Positions 25,365-36,669 of a stretch of DNA of 64,000 bases are shown here, in pieces. Position numbers and translations under genes: made by a program. The notes beneath the pieces were generated by a model. It was not told where the DNA came from. It did not search any database and was given only the letters and a program-made list of their open reading frames with translations. Source of the stretch: Ceratobasidium sp. AG-K (taxonomy: Eukaryota > Basidiomycota > Agaricomycetes > Cantharellales > Ceratobasidiaceae). The stretch is from the NCBI GenBank assembly GCA_037039685.1, contig JAWNGF010000001.1, forward strand, positions 7,688,001-7,752,000. Direction: 5' to 3'. How positions within the stretch are numbered: the first letter of the stretch is position 1; every line of letters begins with the position of its first letter.

Positions 25365-26468
25365 GACCTCAAAATTGAATTGGAACCGGGCGCTAAACCC
25401 AAGATTGGTGTGGTATACTCCCTCACTAAGGAAGAAGATCAAATCTTGAGAAAATGGATTGACAAAAATCTGGACAAAGGATTCATTGTTCCCTCCACAT
25501 CCCAATGGGCATCACCAGTAATGTTTGTCAAGTGGCACGATATAGAAGGTGTTCCCCAACCCCCAAGATTGTGCATGGATTATTGATACCTCAACAGCCA
25601 AACCAAGAAAAACCGTTACCCACTGCCTAGAACCAACAATCTTATTGAACAGGTTAAAGGTGCCAAGATATTCACCAAACTTGATCTCAAATCTGGGTAC
25701 AACCTGGTCAGGGTAGCAGATGAGGACGTTCACAAAACAGTGTTCAGAACCAAATATGGACTGTTTGAAACAAAATTCATGCCTTTCGGCCTCACTAATG
25801 CACCAGCCACCTTTCAAAACATGATGGACGCTGAGTTCAGGGACATCAAAGGGGTGTACGTGGAAATCTACATTGATGATATCCTAATCTTCTCCAAAAA
25901 TCCCAAAGAGCATCCCATGCATGTGAAGGAGGTCCTGCGCCATCTACAATGCCTGGGTCTCTATTGCTCCCTCAAGAAATGCTCCTTTCATGTCTCTAAG
26001 GTAGACTACCTAGGGCTAGTCATATCAGGAGAACTGGTCAAGATGCAAGAGGAAAAAATCTTGACAATCAAAAAATGGCCGACACCCAAGAATGTTACAG
26101 ATGTGCAGACATTCCTGGGATTTGCAAATTTCTACCAGTGTTTTATCCGAAATTATACCCATATAGTACGACCCCTGTATGATTTGACAATGAAAACAAA
26201 ACAATGGGAATGGGGAACAGAAGCAGAACTTGCCTTCTAGGGACTAATCAAGGAATTCATCAAGGCGCCCATCCTTCTACAACCTGACCAAGACAAAGGG
26301 TTCATCATTGAATGTGATGCATTGGACAAAGCTACAGGAGCAGTCCTTAACCAATATGGCCCTGACAACAAACTACACCCTGTTGCATTTATGTCCAAAA
26401 GCCTATCCCCAGCAGAATGTAACTACAACATCTTTGACAAGGAACTCTTGGCAATCATCAAAGCATTC
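25365..26468 (+). pseudogene. Element B pol, part 2: reverse transcriptase and start of RNase H
   Basis: Continues part 1 in frame (DLKIELEPGAKP). The RT motifs IDDILIFSK (near 25880) and MPFGLTNAPATFQ are present. Stops occur at about 25584 (TGA where the family has Arg in DYRY) and 26238 (TAG for Gln), both C to T. RNase H begins ECDALDKATGAVL, lacking the usual DASG. It ends at the CATTC duplication at 26464-26468. The frame continues at 33693 after element E (IIKAF|KEWHHLL). Confidence 0.9.
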
Positions 26469-26925
26469 TGTCGTGAGCTAGCTCACTCCATCGGACTCGC
26501 CCATTGTCTCGCCCGCCTGTCTCTCTCTTCTTTGTTACGTTCCCGTTTCTGTTTGCCGCGTTGCCACCTTCTTGTGGTTATTCTGTTACATTGTGTAACG
26601 CGGCTGTGCTTTGTACGAGTCATGTCTGTTCATACAGCATGACTCACTTGGACACTCCTGACTGGTTGACTGCTGTGACTCATGTGGCTGCGTTCTGTAT
26701 GACTCGGCCGCCTCCTGAATATATATAGAGGACCAACAAGCCTGGTAACCCCAGCTTGTTTTGTCTTGTCAAAACATCCCCTCTGAGTGACACTTAGAAC
26801 CACCCCTACCCTCAAGAGCCTACAGACGCTTAAGTGTGTTGCGGTTCAAGAGGTCACTAAGGTCTTAGTGCCGTTCACTCTCCATCGCGGCTTGCCTCAT
26901 AGCCACCAAGAAGAAGCTTACGACA
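26469..26925 (+). repeat. 5' LTR of element E
   Basis: TGTCGTGAGC...GCTTACGACA. TATATATA at 26720-26727; AGCTTGTTTTG at 26753-26763, 33 nt from the box. Confidence 0.96.
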
Positions 26926-26928
26926 TTA

Positions 26929-26939
26929 CAAAACAAGCT
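26929..26939 (+). other. Putative self-priming primer-binding site of element E
   Basis: CAAAACAAGCT begins 3 bases after the LTR and is exactly complementary to LTR bases 26753-26763, where the transcript should start. Fits Tf1-like self-priming. Inferred. Confidence 0.65.
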
Positions 26940-26951
26940 TAACAAACAAAC

Positions 26952-28943
26952 ATGTCTATTCAAGAAGATGGAGGGTCACGTCCCTCATCTGTGATATCAA
27001 CAAGAAGAGGACCTAGTCGGGCAGCGAGGCCCACAGGATCACTGAATGAACAGGATATTGCACAAACTCAAGCGGGAGGTCCTGCCCAATCACGCCCCCA
27101 AAGTCAAACATCAATGCCGGGAGCTTTCGGCATTCCTGACATGACAACAGTACAGGAGGAAGAACCCACTATCACAAATAGAGAACCAGGAGATCTCACA
27201 AATGACCCTACTCCGGCGGTAATTCGTATTCCAACTGCAACTCCAGGGCCATCACGTCCCTTATGGCCGTTAGGAAACAGAAGACAGTTCTTTTCTCCCC
27301 AACCCGAAGCTCATGGGGGTGTATCGCTTGTTCCTATTAGACCCCCCCCCACACCACACGTTCCTACAGTTCCTCAAATTGGAGGAACCATCACCAACAC
27401 AGGTCCAATCCCAGTGGCTTCCCAGCCAGTCACACCGGTGATTCCAGCACCACCATATATTCCACAGGGTTACTCCGAGCAATCAGGCCCGGTACAACAA
27501 GGCGCCGGAGATCCAGGGAGCTCAAGTTCGAGTTCCAGTTCTAGCGGCAGGACTGTAATCAGCAATTTAGATGACCTAGACGACCTTCTAGAAGGAAGAC
27601 ACAACGCTACCCTTAGGGTTATAGACGGAATGAGGGTCACCGTAGATCGAAGGCTTAGTGGCCTAGAACAAGCCACACAGGTTCTAGCAAACAACCAACA
27701 AATCTTCAACGACTCCATCAACACCCTACAAGGAACCTTGACAGACATTCTGAACTCGGCAAGAAATGGTGAACATAATTCCTTCTTAGTCGGTCAAGAC
27801 GTAACCCGCCTTCGAAATGAAGTTACCAACACCCAAGGACTAGTAAATAACGTACGCGAAGAACTCAACACTACCAGACAAGCACAACTCGAATGGAATG
27901 AGGCAGTAACTCAAGGACTAGAAACCTTACGACAAGAGGGAGCCTCCTTCACTACCAAAATTACGGAAGTACAGCAAGCCATCAACAATATGCGAGAAGA
28001 AATGGACGAAGCATCCCTGCACGGAGTCACCTCTAGGCGATCAAATTCTCCACCTCATCCAGATGCAGAGTCTACCAGGATCGATGAATTAGAATTAAGA
28101 ATCCAACAGCTGACCGAAAACCCAAACACCGGTAGTGGACCACGTCGTCCAAAAGTAACTCGTCCAGAAGCCTTCAATGGAAAGAAAGGGGAAGGTGCCG
28201 AAATGTTCATCACACAAATGGAAAGCTACTTTCTACGCCTAGGCGACCAATACACTTCCAGCGAAGAAAGGATCCGCGAAGCCCTAGCAAACTTCAAATC
28301 CGAGAACAAAGCTGCCACTCACTGGGCACAAGTACTCTTACGATCGCTCAACCAAGGGGAAAATAACCAAAACCTTGCCTCATGGGAAAATTTCAAGGCA
28401 CACTTCATGGAGCAGTTCAGCGACCCCAACAAAAAAGCTAAAGCCGAATCAGATATCCGAAAGTGCAAGCAGCACAACTCTGTAGCAAACTATGCCTCGG
28501 AGTTCCGATATCTCCTGGTAGACGTAAATTGGGGACAAGAAGCTCTGATCAACCAGTTCAAGGAAGGGTTGAAGTCAGAAGTCAAGACTGAACTAGCTCG
28601 CTTCGAACTAACCCTGATCAATGAAGATGGAACAGAACGAGAACTTTCCCTTGACCGGTGGATCTCAATCGCAATCTCTATAGACCAGAAATTGCAACAA
28701 ATCAAGACCTTGACAGGGAAGAAGCCCGCCCAAGCAACCGCTAGCGGACAAACCTCTACAAAACGGCTTCCTGACGAAGTATACAAAGCAAGGATAGCAA
28801 GCAACCGCTGCTTGAAGTGTGGACAGGAAGGACACCGGTCATTCAAATGCCCGTCCAAGGAATGGATAACAACGGAACCCAGCGTTAAAGGAAGGGAGGC
28901 AACAATTGTGGAAGACTCGGGAAAAGAAGGGGTCTCCCTCTAA
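26952..28943 (+). CDS. Gag of element E
   Basis: 663 codons, intact. The first 200 residues are low complexity, with a Ser run near residue 195. Residues about 200-360 look like a coiled coil (LDDLLEGRHNATLRVIDGM onward). The gag core lies at about 400-550 (MFITQMESYFLRLGDQYTS, FMEQFSDPNKKAKAESDI). A CCHC knuckle CLKCGQEGHRSFKC lies near residue 620. The ATG lies 26 bp past the 5' LTR. Homologous to gag of C. Particle protein and RNA binding. Confidence 0.92.
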   Translation: MSIQEDGGSRPSSVISTRRGPSRAARPTGSLNEQDIAQTQAGGPAQSRPQSQTSMPGAFGIPDMTTVQEEEPTITNREPGDLTNDPTPAVIRIPTATPGPSRPLWPLGNRRQFFSPQPEAHGGVSLVPIRPPPTPHVPTVPQIGGTITNTGPIPVASQPVTPVIPAPPYIPQGYSEQSGPVQQGAGDPGSSSSSSSSSGRTVISNLDDLDDLLEGRHNATLRVIDGMRVTVDRRLSGLEQATQVLANNQQIFNDSINTLQGTLTDILNSARNGEHNSFLVGQDVTRLRNEVTNTQGLVNNVREELNTTRQAQLEWNEAVTQGLETLRQEGASFTTKITEVQQAINNMREEMDEASLHGVTSRRSNSPPHPDAESTRIDELELRIQQLTENPNTGSGPRRPKVTRPEAFNGKKGEGAEMFITQMESYFLRLGDQYTSSEERIREALANFKSENKAATHWAQVLLRSLNQGENNQNLASWENFKAHFMEQFSDPNKKAKAESDIRKCKQHNSVANYASEFRYLLVDVNWGQEALINQFKEGLKSEVKTELARFELTLINEDGTERELSLDRWISIAISIDQKLQQIKTLTGKKPAQATASGQTSTKRLPDEVYKARIASNRCLKCGQEGHRSFKCPSKEWITTEPSVKGREATIVEDSGKEGVSL

Positions 28944-28945
28944 CT

Positions 28946-31900
28946 GTGTGTGGAGAGACCAACAAACCGGCAACGGAAACAATGTACTTTAGAGCAACGA
29001 ATGAGTCAACCATTGTTTATGCAAACGTTGCCGGAATCACAGAACCTATCCCAACCCTCATCGATTCTGGAGCATCAAAGAACTTCTTGGACATCTCTTG
29101 GGCTCGATCCAACAACATCCCACTCATGGAACTTTCCACTCCGAGAAAAGTAATCGGTATCCAGGGAAAGGAACTCTCTCACCAAATACGCTTCAAAGCT
29201 AAGCTGGAACTAGACGTGGAAGGAAGAACCTTTAAACAAACCTTCTTTGCTATGCCTACTGGGGAAACTAAACTTATCCTAGGACTAGAATGGTTAGAAG
29301 AAGCAAACCCGGTTATTGATTGGAGAACGAAGCACATATCATGGCAGCCAGAACCCATCCAAGCAAGAACAGCCTCAATAGACGACCTACCCGAAGAATT
29401 CAAGGAATTTGCCGATGTCTTCAGTGAAGAGAAATTCAAAAGAATCCCAGATCATCGACCATACAACTGCGCCATCGATTTCAAGGAAGGAGCTGAACTT
29501 CCAAAACCGGCCAGACCAATCCCACTCTCTCCTGCAGAATCAATTGCACTAAGAGAATACCTGGATGAAGAAATCGCAGCGGGAAAGATTCGACCAAGCA
29601 AATCACCCATTGCATCACCTTGTTTCTTTGTTAAAAAACCCATCAATCCAAAAAATCCAGGAGCAGTTCGCCAGCTACGACTTGTTCAAGACCTCAGAGG
29701 AGTAAACGCCATTACAAAGGACGACAGATTCCCAATGCCCCTAATGGAAGACCTCCTGGATAAAATCAAGGACGCGAAAATTTTCTCCAAGATTGATCTA
29801 CGCATGGGTTTCAACAATATCAGAATTAGGGAAGGCGACGAATGGAAGACAGCTTTCAGAACAAAAGAAGGACTCTTCGAATACGTCGTCATGCCTTTTG
29901 GACTAAAGAACGCGCCCGCCATCTTCCAAAGATATATGAATCACATTTTCCATGATCTTATCGACGTATGTGTCATTGTATACATTGACGACATCCTGGT
30001 CTTCTCCAAGGACAGAAGCCAACATACCGTGGATGTCAGAAGAGTACTAAAGATCTTACTGGAGGAAAATCTTTTTGCAAAGCTTCCAAAATGCGAATTC
30101 TTTGTCACCAAATTAACGTATACTGGACTTGGAATCAGCGATACGGGTATCTCAATGGAGGAAGAAAAGGTCAAGGCAATAAAGGAGTGGAAGGAACCAA
30201 AAACAGTCAAGCAAGTCCAAGCATTCCTAGGATTCGCGAATTTCTACCGAAGATTCGTACCGAATTTCAGCCGATTAGCAAAACCCCTGACAACCTTAAC
30301 AAGAAAGGAGAACAAGTGGGAATGGGGAAACGATCAGCAGGAAGCGTTTGAAGCCTTAAAAACGGAAATCAGCAAGGAACCCACTCTACGCCATCCGGAC
30401 CCTGACAAACCCTTCTTCTTGGAAACAGACGCAAGTGGAGTAGCAATGGGAGCAATCCTGTCGCAAAGGCAAGATGATGGCTACCTACACCCTATTGCTT
30501 TCCTTTCAAAATCTTTCAACGAGGCCCAGCTCAACTACGACGTCCACGATAAGGAACTCATGGCAATCATTGAAGCCTTAACACATTGGAGACTATACCT
30601 AGAAGGAACAAAAGACCCTATCACCATCTACACCGATCATAGGAACCTACAGTTCTGGAAGGAAGCAAGAACCTTCAACCGTCGACACGCAAGATGGCAT
30701 CAATTGCTTGCTTCCTATAACTTTGATATCATATACCGCCCTGGAATCCTGTCTTCTAAACCGGACCTATTGTCTAGACGATCCGACCATGAAGATACTC
30801 CCATACCTGAACAAGTTATGATATCTGTCGAAAGGTTCAAAGGATTTAAGGGACAAGTAGACACGAACATCATAGAGACTATCAAGGAAGCTCAGGAAAC
30901 AGATGAAGGACTAGCACGTATCAAAGAAATCTGCAAATCAAGGGAAACGTTACCAAAAACCCTACAACACAGCGCGAAAGATTATGATTTCAAGGAGGGA
31001 CTATTATGGTTCAAGGGAAGGATCTACGTGCCAGAAGATAAGGAATCCAGACTGGCCATTATGCGAATTCATCACGACTCAAAAATCGCAGGACATCAAG
31101 GACAGGCTAGAACACTGGAACTAATATCAAGAAGATACTTCTGGCCAGGAATGAAGCAAAGCATAAACAGATACGTGGAATCGTGCGAGACCTGCCAACG
31201 GACAAAGGGATCAAAGTCAATAGTCCCAATCAAACCTCTGGAGATTCCAAAAGGACCATGGGAAGACATAGCGTTCGACTTCGTAGTAAAGTTACCAAAA
31301 TCCAGGGGATCAGATAGCATCTTAGTAGTGGTGGACCAATTCTCAAGAATGGCGCACTTCATACCCTGCAAAGAATCTCACACGGCAAGCGACCTTGCAA
31401 ATCTTTTCATCACAAATGTTTGGAAACTACACGGTTTTCCAAAGAGCACGATTTCAGACTGAGGGACTACTTTCAATTCCAAACTTATGAAAGCCATTTA
31501 TGAGAAAATTGGAACTAGCCCAGGTTTCAGTACGGCCTACCACCCCCAAACAGATGGAATAACGGAAAGAATCAATCAATGGATGGAAGGCTGGCTACGA
31601 TTGTTCGTCAACTACTGGCAGGATGATTGGGCGGACCTGTTACCAATTGCGGAATTCAGCTATAATCTACAGAAGCACCGCATAACGGGTAATTCTCCCT
31701 TTGAGATTGTCTACGGAAGGGAACCACTGTGGAACATCTCTACAGAAGAATCAGCGGTTCCAGAAGCAAACAACATCACAGGAAAATGGCGTAAAATCCG
31801 GGACGAAGCAATTGCGTCAATGGAAACCCAAAGGCTCCCAGAAGAAGTGCCAAAGAACGAGTACCAAGAAGGAGATCTAGTTTGGCTGCTAGGAAAGAAC

Positions 31901-32424
31901 ATTCAAACGAAAAGACCTTCAAAGAAACTGGATAACAAAAAGCACGGGCCATTTGTTGTGAAGCGACAGATAGGGTCACACGCTTATGAGCTTGATTTGC
32001 CGGCAACAATGAGGGTGCACCCTGTTTTCCACATCGATCTGCTCAGCCCTTACAAGGGAGACACTGAATTCAGCCGTAACCAACCCCGACCACCGCCAAT
32101 CATAACAGAAGAAGGAGAAGAAGAATACGAAGTAGAGAAGATTTTGGACTGGAAAGAGACAAAGGACGGTCTTTTTTACAGGGTCAGATGGAAGGGTTAT
32201 GGAAGTGAAGAAGACACAGAACAAAGGGCGGAAGATTTTGGTCACCTTTCAAAGATCATCAAAGACCTTCTACGCCAACACCCCGAGGCTCCCACGCCAT
32301 CTAACTACACTCCAGGGAAGATAAAAGGCAGAGGGGGCGGAGCCAGTAGTGTCACTTGCAAAACTTGCTACTACTCCCAAAAACACTCCCAACTCCACGC
32401 TTTAAATCTTTCTTGCCCTCTGCA
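28946..32424 (+). CDS. Pol of element E (protease, RT, RNase H, integrase, chromodomain), one in-frame stop
   Basis: Lies in the -1 frame relative to gag and is open from before the gag stop, so it may be made by frameshifting; the first ATG in frame is at 28982. Protease TLIDSGASKNFLD, RT with YIDDILVFS, RNase H ETDASGVAMGAILSQ, integrase HHCC (HQGQARTLELIS...CETC) and DDE core (VVDQFSRMAHF), then TGA at 31460 within SD-stop-GTTF, where CGA (Arg) is expected. Same frame continues from 31463 through the integrase C-terminus to a chromodomain (EEYEVEKILDW...VRWKGYG) lacking the third cage aromatic. The frame stays open to 32860, overlapping ORF3; the pol end is uncertain. Confidence 0.9.
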
Positions 32425-33189
32425 ATGCCTGCCGTATCCCGCTCCACCATTGCCAACAACCTCACCCGCGTCCTCGAGGGACCTGCCTTTGCCACGGCAA
32501 GGATCCTTGACTCCGGAGCCGCCCTTTACGTCTTCAAAAGGTCGCAACAAGGCTCGGGGAGAATGCATTTCAGAGCCTCGGACGACATCCTCCACTCAGA
32601 CCTGGGGGAATTCCAGTGGGTCGGGAAGAAATGGCCGACACGAATGCAGCTCCTGCGAAAGGACATATTCGTCTGCCGAGGATGCGCCGCATTCCAGGTC
32701 TCGGAGGTCGTTCTCCTCTCCACCCACATGCTCGGAGTGGTTGAATGGGGACAAGAAGGGGCGTACTCGAGCGAATGGGTACCAGGTTACGACGGAAGGC
32801 AGCCAACGCTCCGACCTAGATGGAACGATGCCTGGGACGCCAACTACGAGAAGGACCTGAGCGACTGGAGGATGGAGCGAGGCAGATACCAAAAGGAGAA
32901 GATCGAATGGGAGCCTTACTGGTGGAAGAAGGAGGAGACTGACGTGTCGGCATGGAAGGAGGCAGAGCCCGATGTGCGACAGTGGGACGAGGAGTTTGTG
33001 GAAGCCCAGAAGAGGGTTTTGGACTGGTCAAAAGCGGATTGGACGAAGGAGGAGACTTGGGAAGAATGGGAGAAGTTCTCGGACGAACCGGGAAATACCG
33101 TCTTCAATCCCATCGATCTGACCTTGGAGGACGAAGAGGGGTTGGAGGAGTTTATGCTAAAGAAGGAAAAGGACTGTGCAGTGCAGTAG
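32425..33189 (+). CDS. ORF3 of element E, about 254 codons, with a CRGC motif and an acidic IDLT motif
   Basis: The likely start is ATG 32425 (MPAVSRST); the frame is open from 32356. A compact N-terminal half ends in FVCRGCAAF. The C-terminal half is acidic, with a Trp about every ten residues, and finishes with NPIDLTLEDEE. C-x-G-C is shared with ORF3 of C. IDLT followed by acids is shared with ORF3 of B and resembles a SUMO-interacting motif. No signal peptide or membrane segment. Lies between pol and the 3' LTR, in another frame from pol. Function unknown. Confidence 0.65.
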   Translation: MPAVSRSTIANNLTRVLEGPAFATARILDSGAALYVFKRSQQGSGRMHFRASDDILHSDLGEFQWVGKKWPTRMQLLRKDIFVCRGCAAFQVSEVVLLSTHMLGVVEWGQEGAYSSEWVPGYDGRQPTLRPRWNDAWDANYEKDLSDWRMERGRYQKEKIEWEPYWWKKEETDVSAWKEAEPDVRQWDEEFVEAQKRVLDWSKADWTKEETWEEWEKFSDEPGNTVFNPIDLTLEDEEGLEEFMLKKEKDCAVQ

Positions 33190-33230
33190 GTCCGTTTAGG
33201 TCCCCCAAACGGACTCTTAGGGGGGAGTAA

Positions 33231-33687
33231 TGTCGTGAGCTAGCTCACTCCATCGGACTCGCCCATTGTCTCGCCTGCCTGTCTCTCTCTTCTTTGTTAC
33301 GTTCCCGTTTCTGTTTGCTGCGTTGCCACCTTCTTGTGGTTATTCTGTTACATTGTGTAACGCGGCTGTGCTTTGTACGAGTCATGTCTGTTCATACAGC
33401 ATGACTCACTTGGACACTCCTGACTGGTTGACTGCTGTGACTCATGTGGCTGCGTTCTGTATGACTCGGCCGCCTCCTGAATATATATAGAGGACCAACA
33501 AGCCTGGTAACCCCAGCTTGTTTTGTCTTGTCAAAACATCCCCTCTGAGTGACACTTAGAACCACCCCTACCCTCAAGAGCCTACAGACGCTTAAGTGTG
33601 TTGCGGTTCAAGAGGTCACTAAGGTCTTAGTGCCGTTCACTCTCCATCGCGGCTTGCCTCATAGCCACCAAGAAGAAGCTTACGACA
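33231..33687 (+). repeat. 3' LTR of element E
   Basis: 457 bp, two visible differences from 26469-26925. Followed by CATTC. Confidence 0.96.
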
Positions 33688-33692
33688 CATTC

Positions 33693-35984
33693 AAAGAATG
33701 GCATCATCTTTTGGAAGGAACAGAGATCCCAGTATTGCTTGTTACAGATCACAAAAACCTGGAATATTTCATGACCTCTAAAGTGTTGACGAAAAGACAG
33801 AACAGATGGGCCGTCTTCCTCTTGGAGTTTAACTTCCAAATCAAGTACAGAGCTGGCAACCTTAATGGCAAAGCGGATGCACTCAGTCAACAAAGTGACC
33901 ACAACCTAGAAGGGGGAGTAGTCCCTCAAAAACCCCTACTTTTGCCACATCTCTTCATCAATTCGGCAGAAGAGGGACCTCAGGGTATGGCATCAACCAC
34001 GGATATTTGGCAAGCAGTCAAGGATCAGACACAAAAGGATGAATATGTTAGATCAATCTGGGCTTTCCTTAGCAACCACCCAGAAAAAGCGCCTGCCTCG
34101 GTACAAAAAGAATTCAAAGACTGGAAGATTAGGAATGACATGCTGTACCGCAAAGGAAGGATCTACATCCCAAACAACAATGAGATCAAGCGCCAGATCC
34201 TAGAACTCCACCACAACAACAAAGCAGTTGGACACATGGGTCAAGCAAAAACACTGGAAATGATCAAACGGCAGTATTGGTGGCCATCCATGAAGGCCTA
34301 TGTCAACAAATACGTGTCATCATGCGACTTATGCCAGCGGTCAAAACCCATTAATCAACAACCTCTGGGGGAATTACAACCACTTGAACTCCCCTCCAAA
34401 CCCTGGCAACACATTTTGGTTGATGTGATTGTCAAATTCCCCCTGTCCAAGGGCCTAAACTCAATATTGGTCATTGTTGACACCCTGACCAAGATGGCAC
34501 ACTTCATCCCATGCACTGAAAGAACCACGTCACCCAAGCTTGCGGAACTGTTCATGGAACACTGCTGGAAGCTACATGGCACCCCAGAAACAGTTCTATC
34601 AGATTGTGGACCAACCTTCGCATCCAAATTCATGAAGGAGCTCTATCAGGCCCTGAACATCCGGCCTAGACTTTCTACAGCTTACTACCCTGAAACTGAT
34701 GGACAAACAGAGCGCATCAATCAAACGGTTGAGGCTTTCATTCAGACATACTGTGCCTTCAAGCAACACAACTGGGCTTCACTTTTACCCTTCGCCAAAT
34801 TTGCATATAACAACTTGTTCCATTCTAGCATTGGTATGACACCTTTCTTTGCCAACACGGCTCGCCACCCATCAATTGAAGGTACACCAGTGGAAGATGG
34901 TTCTGTCCCAGAAGCTGTGGCACATGTGCAATGTATCCAAGACAACCTGGACAAAGCTAAGGCTAGTTTGGCCCTGAGCAAAGAACAGGACAAGGAATAT
35001 GCAGACAAAAGACGGCAAGGAGATCCCTTTATCCTGGGCAATAAGGTTTGGCTAAGCCATGATCACATCACAACCAATTGGCCATCCTTGAAATTATTGC
35101 ATAAACAACTCAGCCCCTTCACTATCCTGGAAGCAGTAGGGAGGAACGCGTACAAACTACAACTCCTGCCTTCTGTGACCATGCATCCAGTAATCAATGT
35201 ATCATGCCTAGCCAAATACAAGGAAGATGAAATTGAGGGCCGCCATGTGGATCCACCCCCACCAATCAAGACACCAGAAGGCAAAGAAGAATATGAGGTA
35301 GAACGCATCCAAAGTTCCAAGTTGGAGAAAGGAATCCTGAAATATTTTGTCAAATGGAAGGGCTACACTGCGGAACATGACTCTTGGGAACCCTTGGAGA
35401 ACCTTGGCAACGCATCAGAACTCATTAATGAGTTCCACAAGGAACATCCAGACGCCATCAAAGAAGTCCCCAGAGTTACCAGGAAGTGTCGCCATGAGGA
35501 AACAAGGGATGACTTGGCAACCAATAACAAGGAAGAACAGCCCATTAGGCGTTCTAAGCATATAAAAGAGGCTGCTGGGATCCAAGTCCCTCATCAAAAA
35601 ACTTTTACCTGCTCCAGTCCTACACTACAACCCTCAACTCCCACCTCACTTGCTGCACCATGTCCTCCCAACGCCAATCCACCAACTCAGTCATGGTCCG
35701 GGTCTACCACGACCTTTACACCTGCTCGGTCGCCTTCAAGCGGTCCCTCAAAGTCGTACCCCCCCAAGAGCAAGGCATGTACTGGCATCCTGGCATGCAC
35801 CAACATTTCTACTTCATTGTATCCGCACGCTACTGGTCAGGGGAGGCCCCCAGGTTGTTCGTTGGTCGCCCCCTTGTCCGCTGGCACAACTGGATTGCCT
35901 ACACAGCCAACAACATCCGCAATGCCCTTGAGATCATGGACAGGTCTTGCAAGGTCTGTCTCGGAGGCAACCCATTTGAAATAG
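33693..35984 (+). pseudogene. Element B pol, part 3: RNase H end, integrase, chromodomain
   Basis: Continues in frame from 26463. RNase H end (VTDHKNLEYF), HHCC (GHMGQAKTLEMIK...CDLC), and integrase core with IVDTLTKMAHF and SDCGPTF, where Cys replaces the usual Arg. Integrase C-terminal GNKVWLSHDHI follows, then a chromodomain (EEYEVERIQSSK...FVKWKGY...SWEPLENL) with all cage aromatics. After the chromodomain the frame stays open about 500 nt, overlapping ORF3. The stops in parts 1 and 2 mean no full-length product. Confidence 0.9.
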
Positions 35985-36133
35985 TTGACCTCACTGTCAA
36001 CCTGGAGGTTAGGGAGGAGGCGGTAATTGATTTGACAGATGACGAGGAGGATTATGGGGTGTGGACAGGGACAGGGTCAGCTGAGGACCCCTTTGTATGT
36101 AATGACACTGAGGAGTTTGTGTTGGTGGAGTGA
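35660..36133 (+). CDS. ORF3 of element B, 157 codons, with two SUMO-interacting-like motifs
   Basis: ATG 35660, in a different frame from the overlapping pol tail, ending 24 bp before the 3' LTR. The N-terminal two thirds is compact (SVMVRVYHDLYTCSVAFKRS) and contains RSCKVCLGG, a two-Cys motif in the place of CRGC in C and E. The C-terminal third is acidic with EIVDLTV and then AVIDLTDDEED, the second a textbook-like SUMO-interacting pattern. Function unknown; intact despite decay of pol. Confidence 0.65.
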   Translation: MSSQRQSTNSVMVRVYHDLYTCSVAFKRSLKVVPPQEQGMYWHPGMHQHFYFIVSARYWSGEAPRLFVGRPLVRWHNWIAYTANNIRNALEIMDRSCKVCLGGNPFEIVDLTVNLEVREEAVIDLTDDEEDYGVWTGTGSAEDPFVCNDTEEFVLVE

Positions 36134-36157
36134 GCCCCAACCTAGAAGGGGGGGTAG

Positions 36158-36599
36158 TGTCACAACCTTTTCTTGTCCTCTTGTTGTTGTTTTGTTGCCT
36201 TGTGTTTGGTCTTGTTTTTCTTGCCTTGGCGCATTTAGTCGCCTTTATGTAAGCCTTGACTGCGGGACATGCCTGCCTGGCCTGTTCCCTTATCTCCTTG
36301 GCCTCCATGGACTTCACGTTTCCTTTGTTTGTTCCTCTCTTCTCTTGGACTCTTGCTTTCCCTCCTTTTGGTTTCCCTTGTCGCTTGCTCTCTATTGTAC
36401 ATAGCCACAGTAGCGCGTATATATACCAGCAACACAAGTCTTGCCTCCACAAGACTTGTTCTCTTGTTGTTTTCCCCATCACTCATTGCGTGACTCACTT
36501 AGGCCTAAGCACCATACATTTGACCCTTGTCGTCGCCCCAACCCCCATCCTCACTGCCTGTGGAGTCTTGGCCTCCAAGGTTCAACTAGGGTTGTGACA
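36158..36599 (+). repeat. 3' LTR of element B
   Basis: TGTCACAACC...GTTGTGACA, matching 6784-7227 with about 20 substitutions and small indels. Confidence 0.93.
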
Positions 36600-36669
36600 C
36601 TGGGGACCCAGCCCCGCTCCCACCATCACCGAGCCCCCTTTTGGGGAGCGCCCCAAAGCCAACCCTCCT

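Larger units (their letters stand above)
26469..33687 (+). mobile_element. Element E: nearly intact Ty3/gypsy chromovirus nested in element B
   Basis: LTRs of 457 bp lie at 26469-26925 and 33231-33687 and differ at two positions I can see. A perfect CATTC duplication lies at 26464-26468 and 33688-33692. Order: 5' LTR, gag (26952), pol (from about 28946), ORF3 (32425), 3' LTR. A single TGA in the integrase is the only pol lesion found. With D it is the youngest insertion here. Confidence 0.97.
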
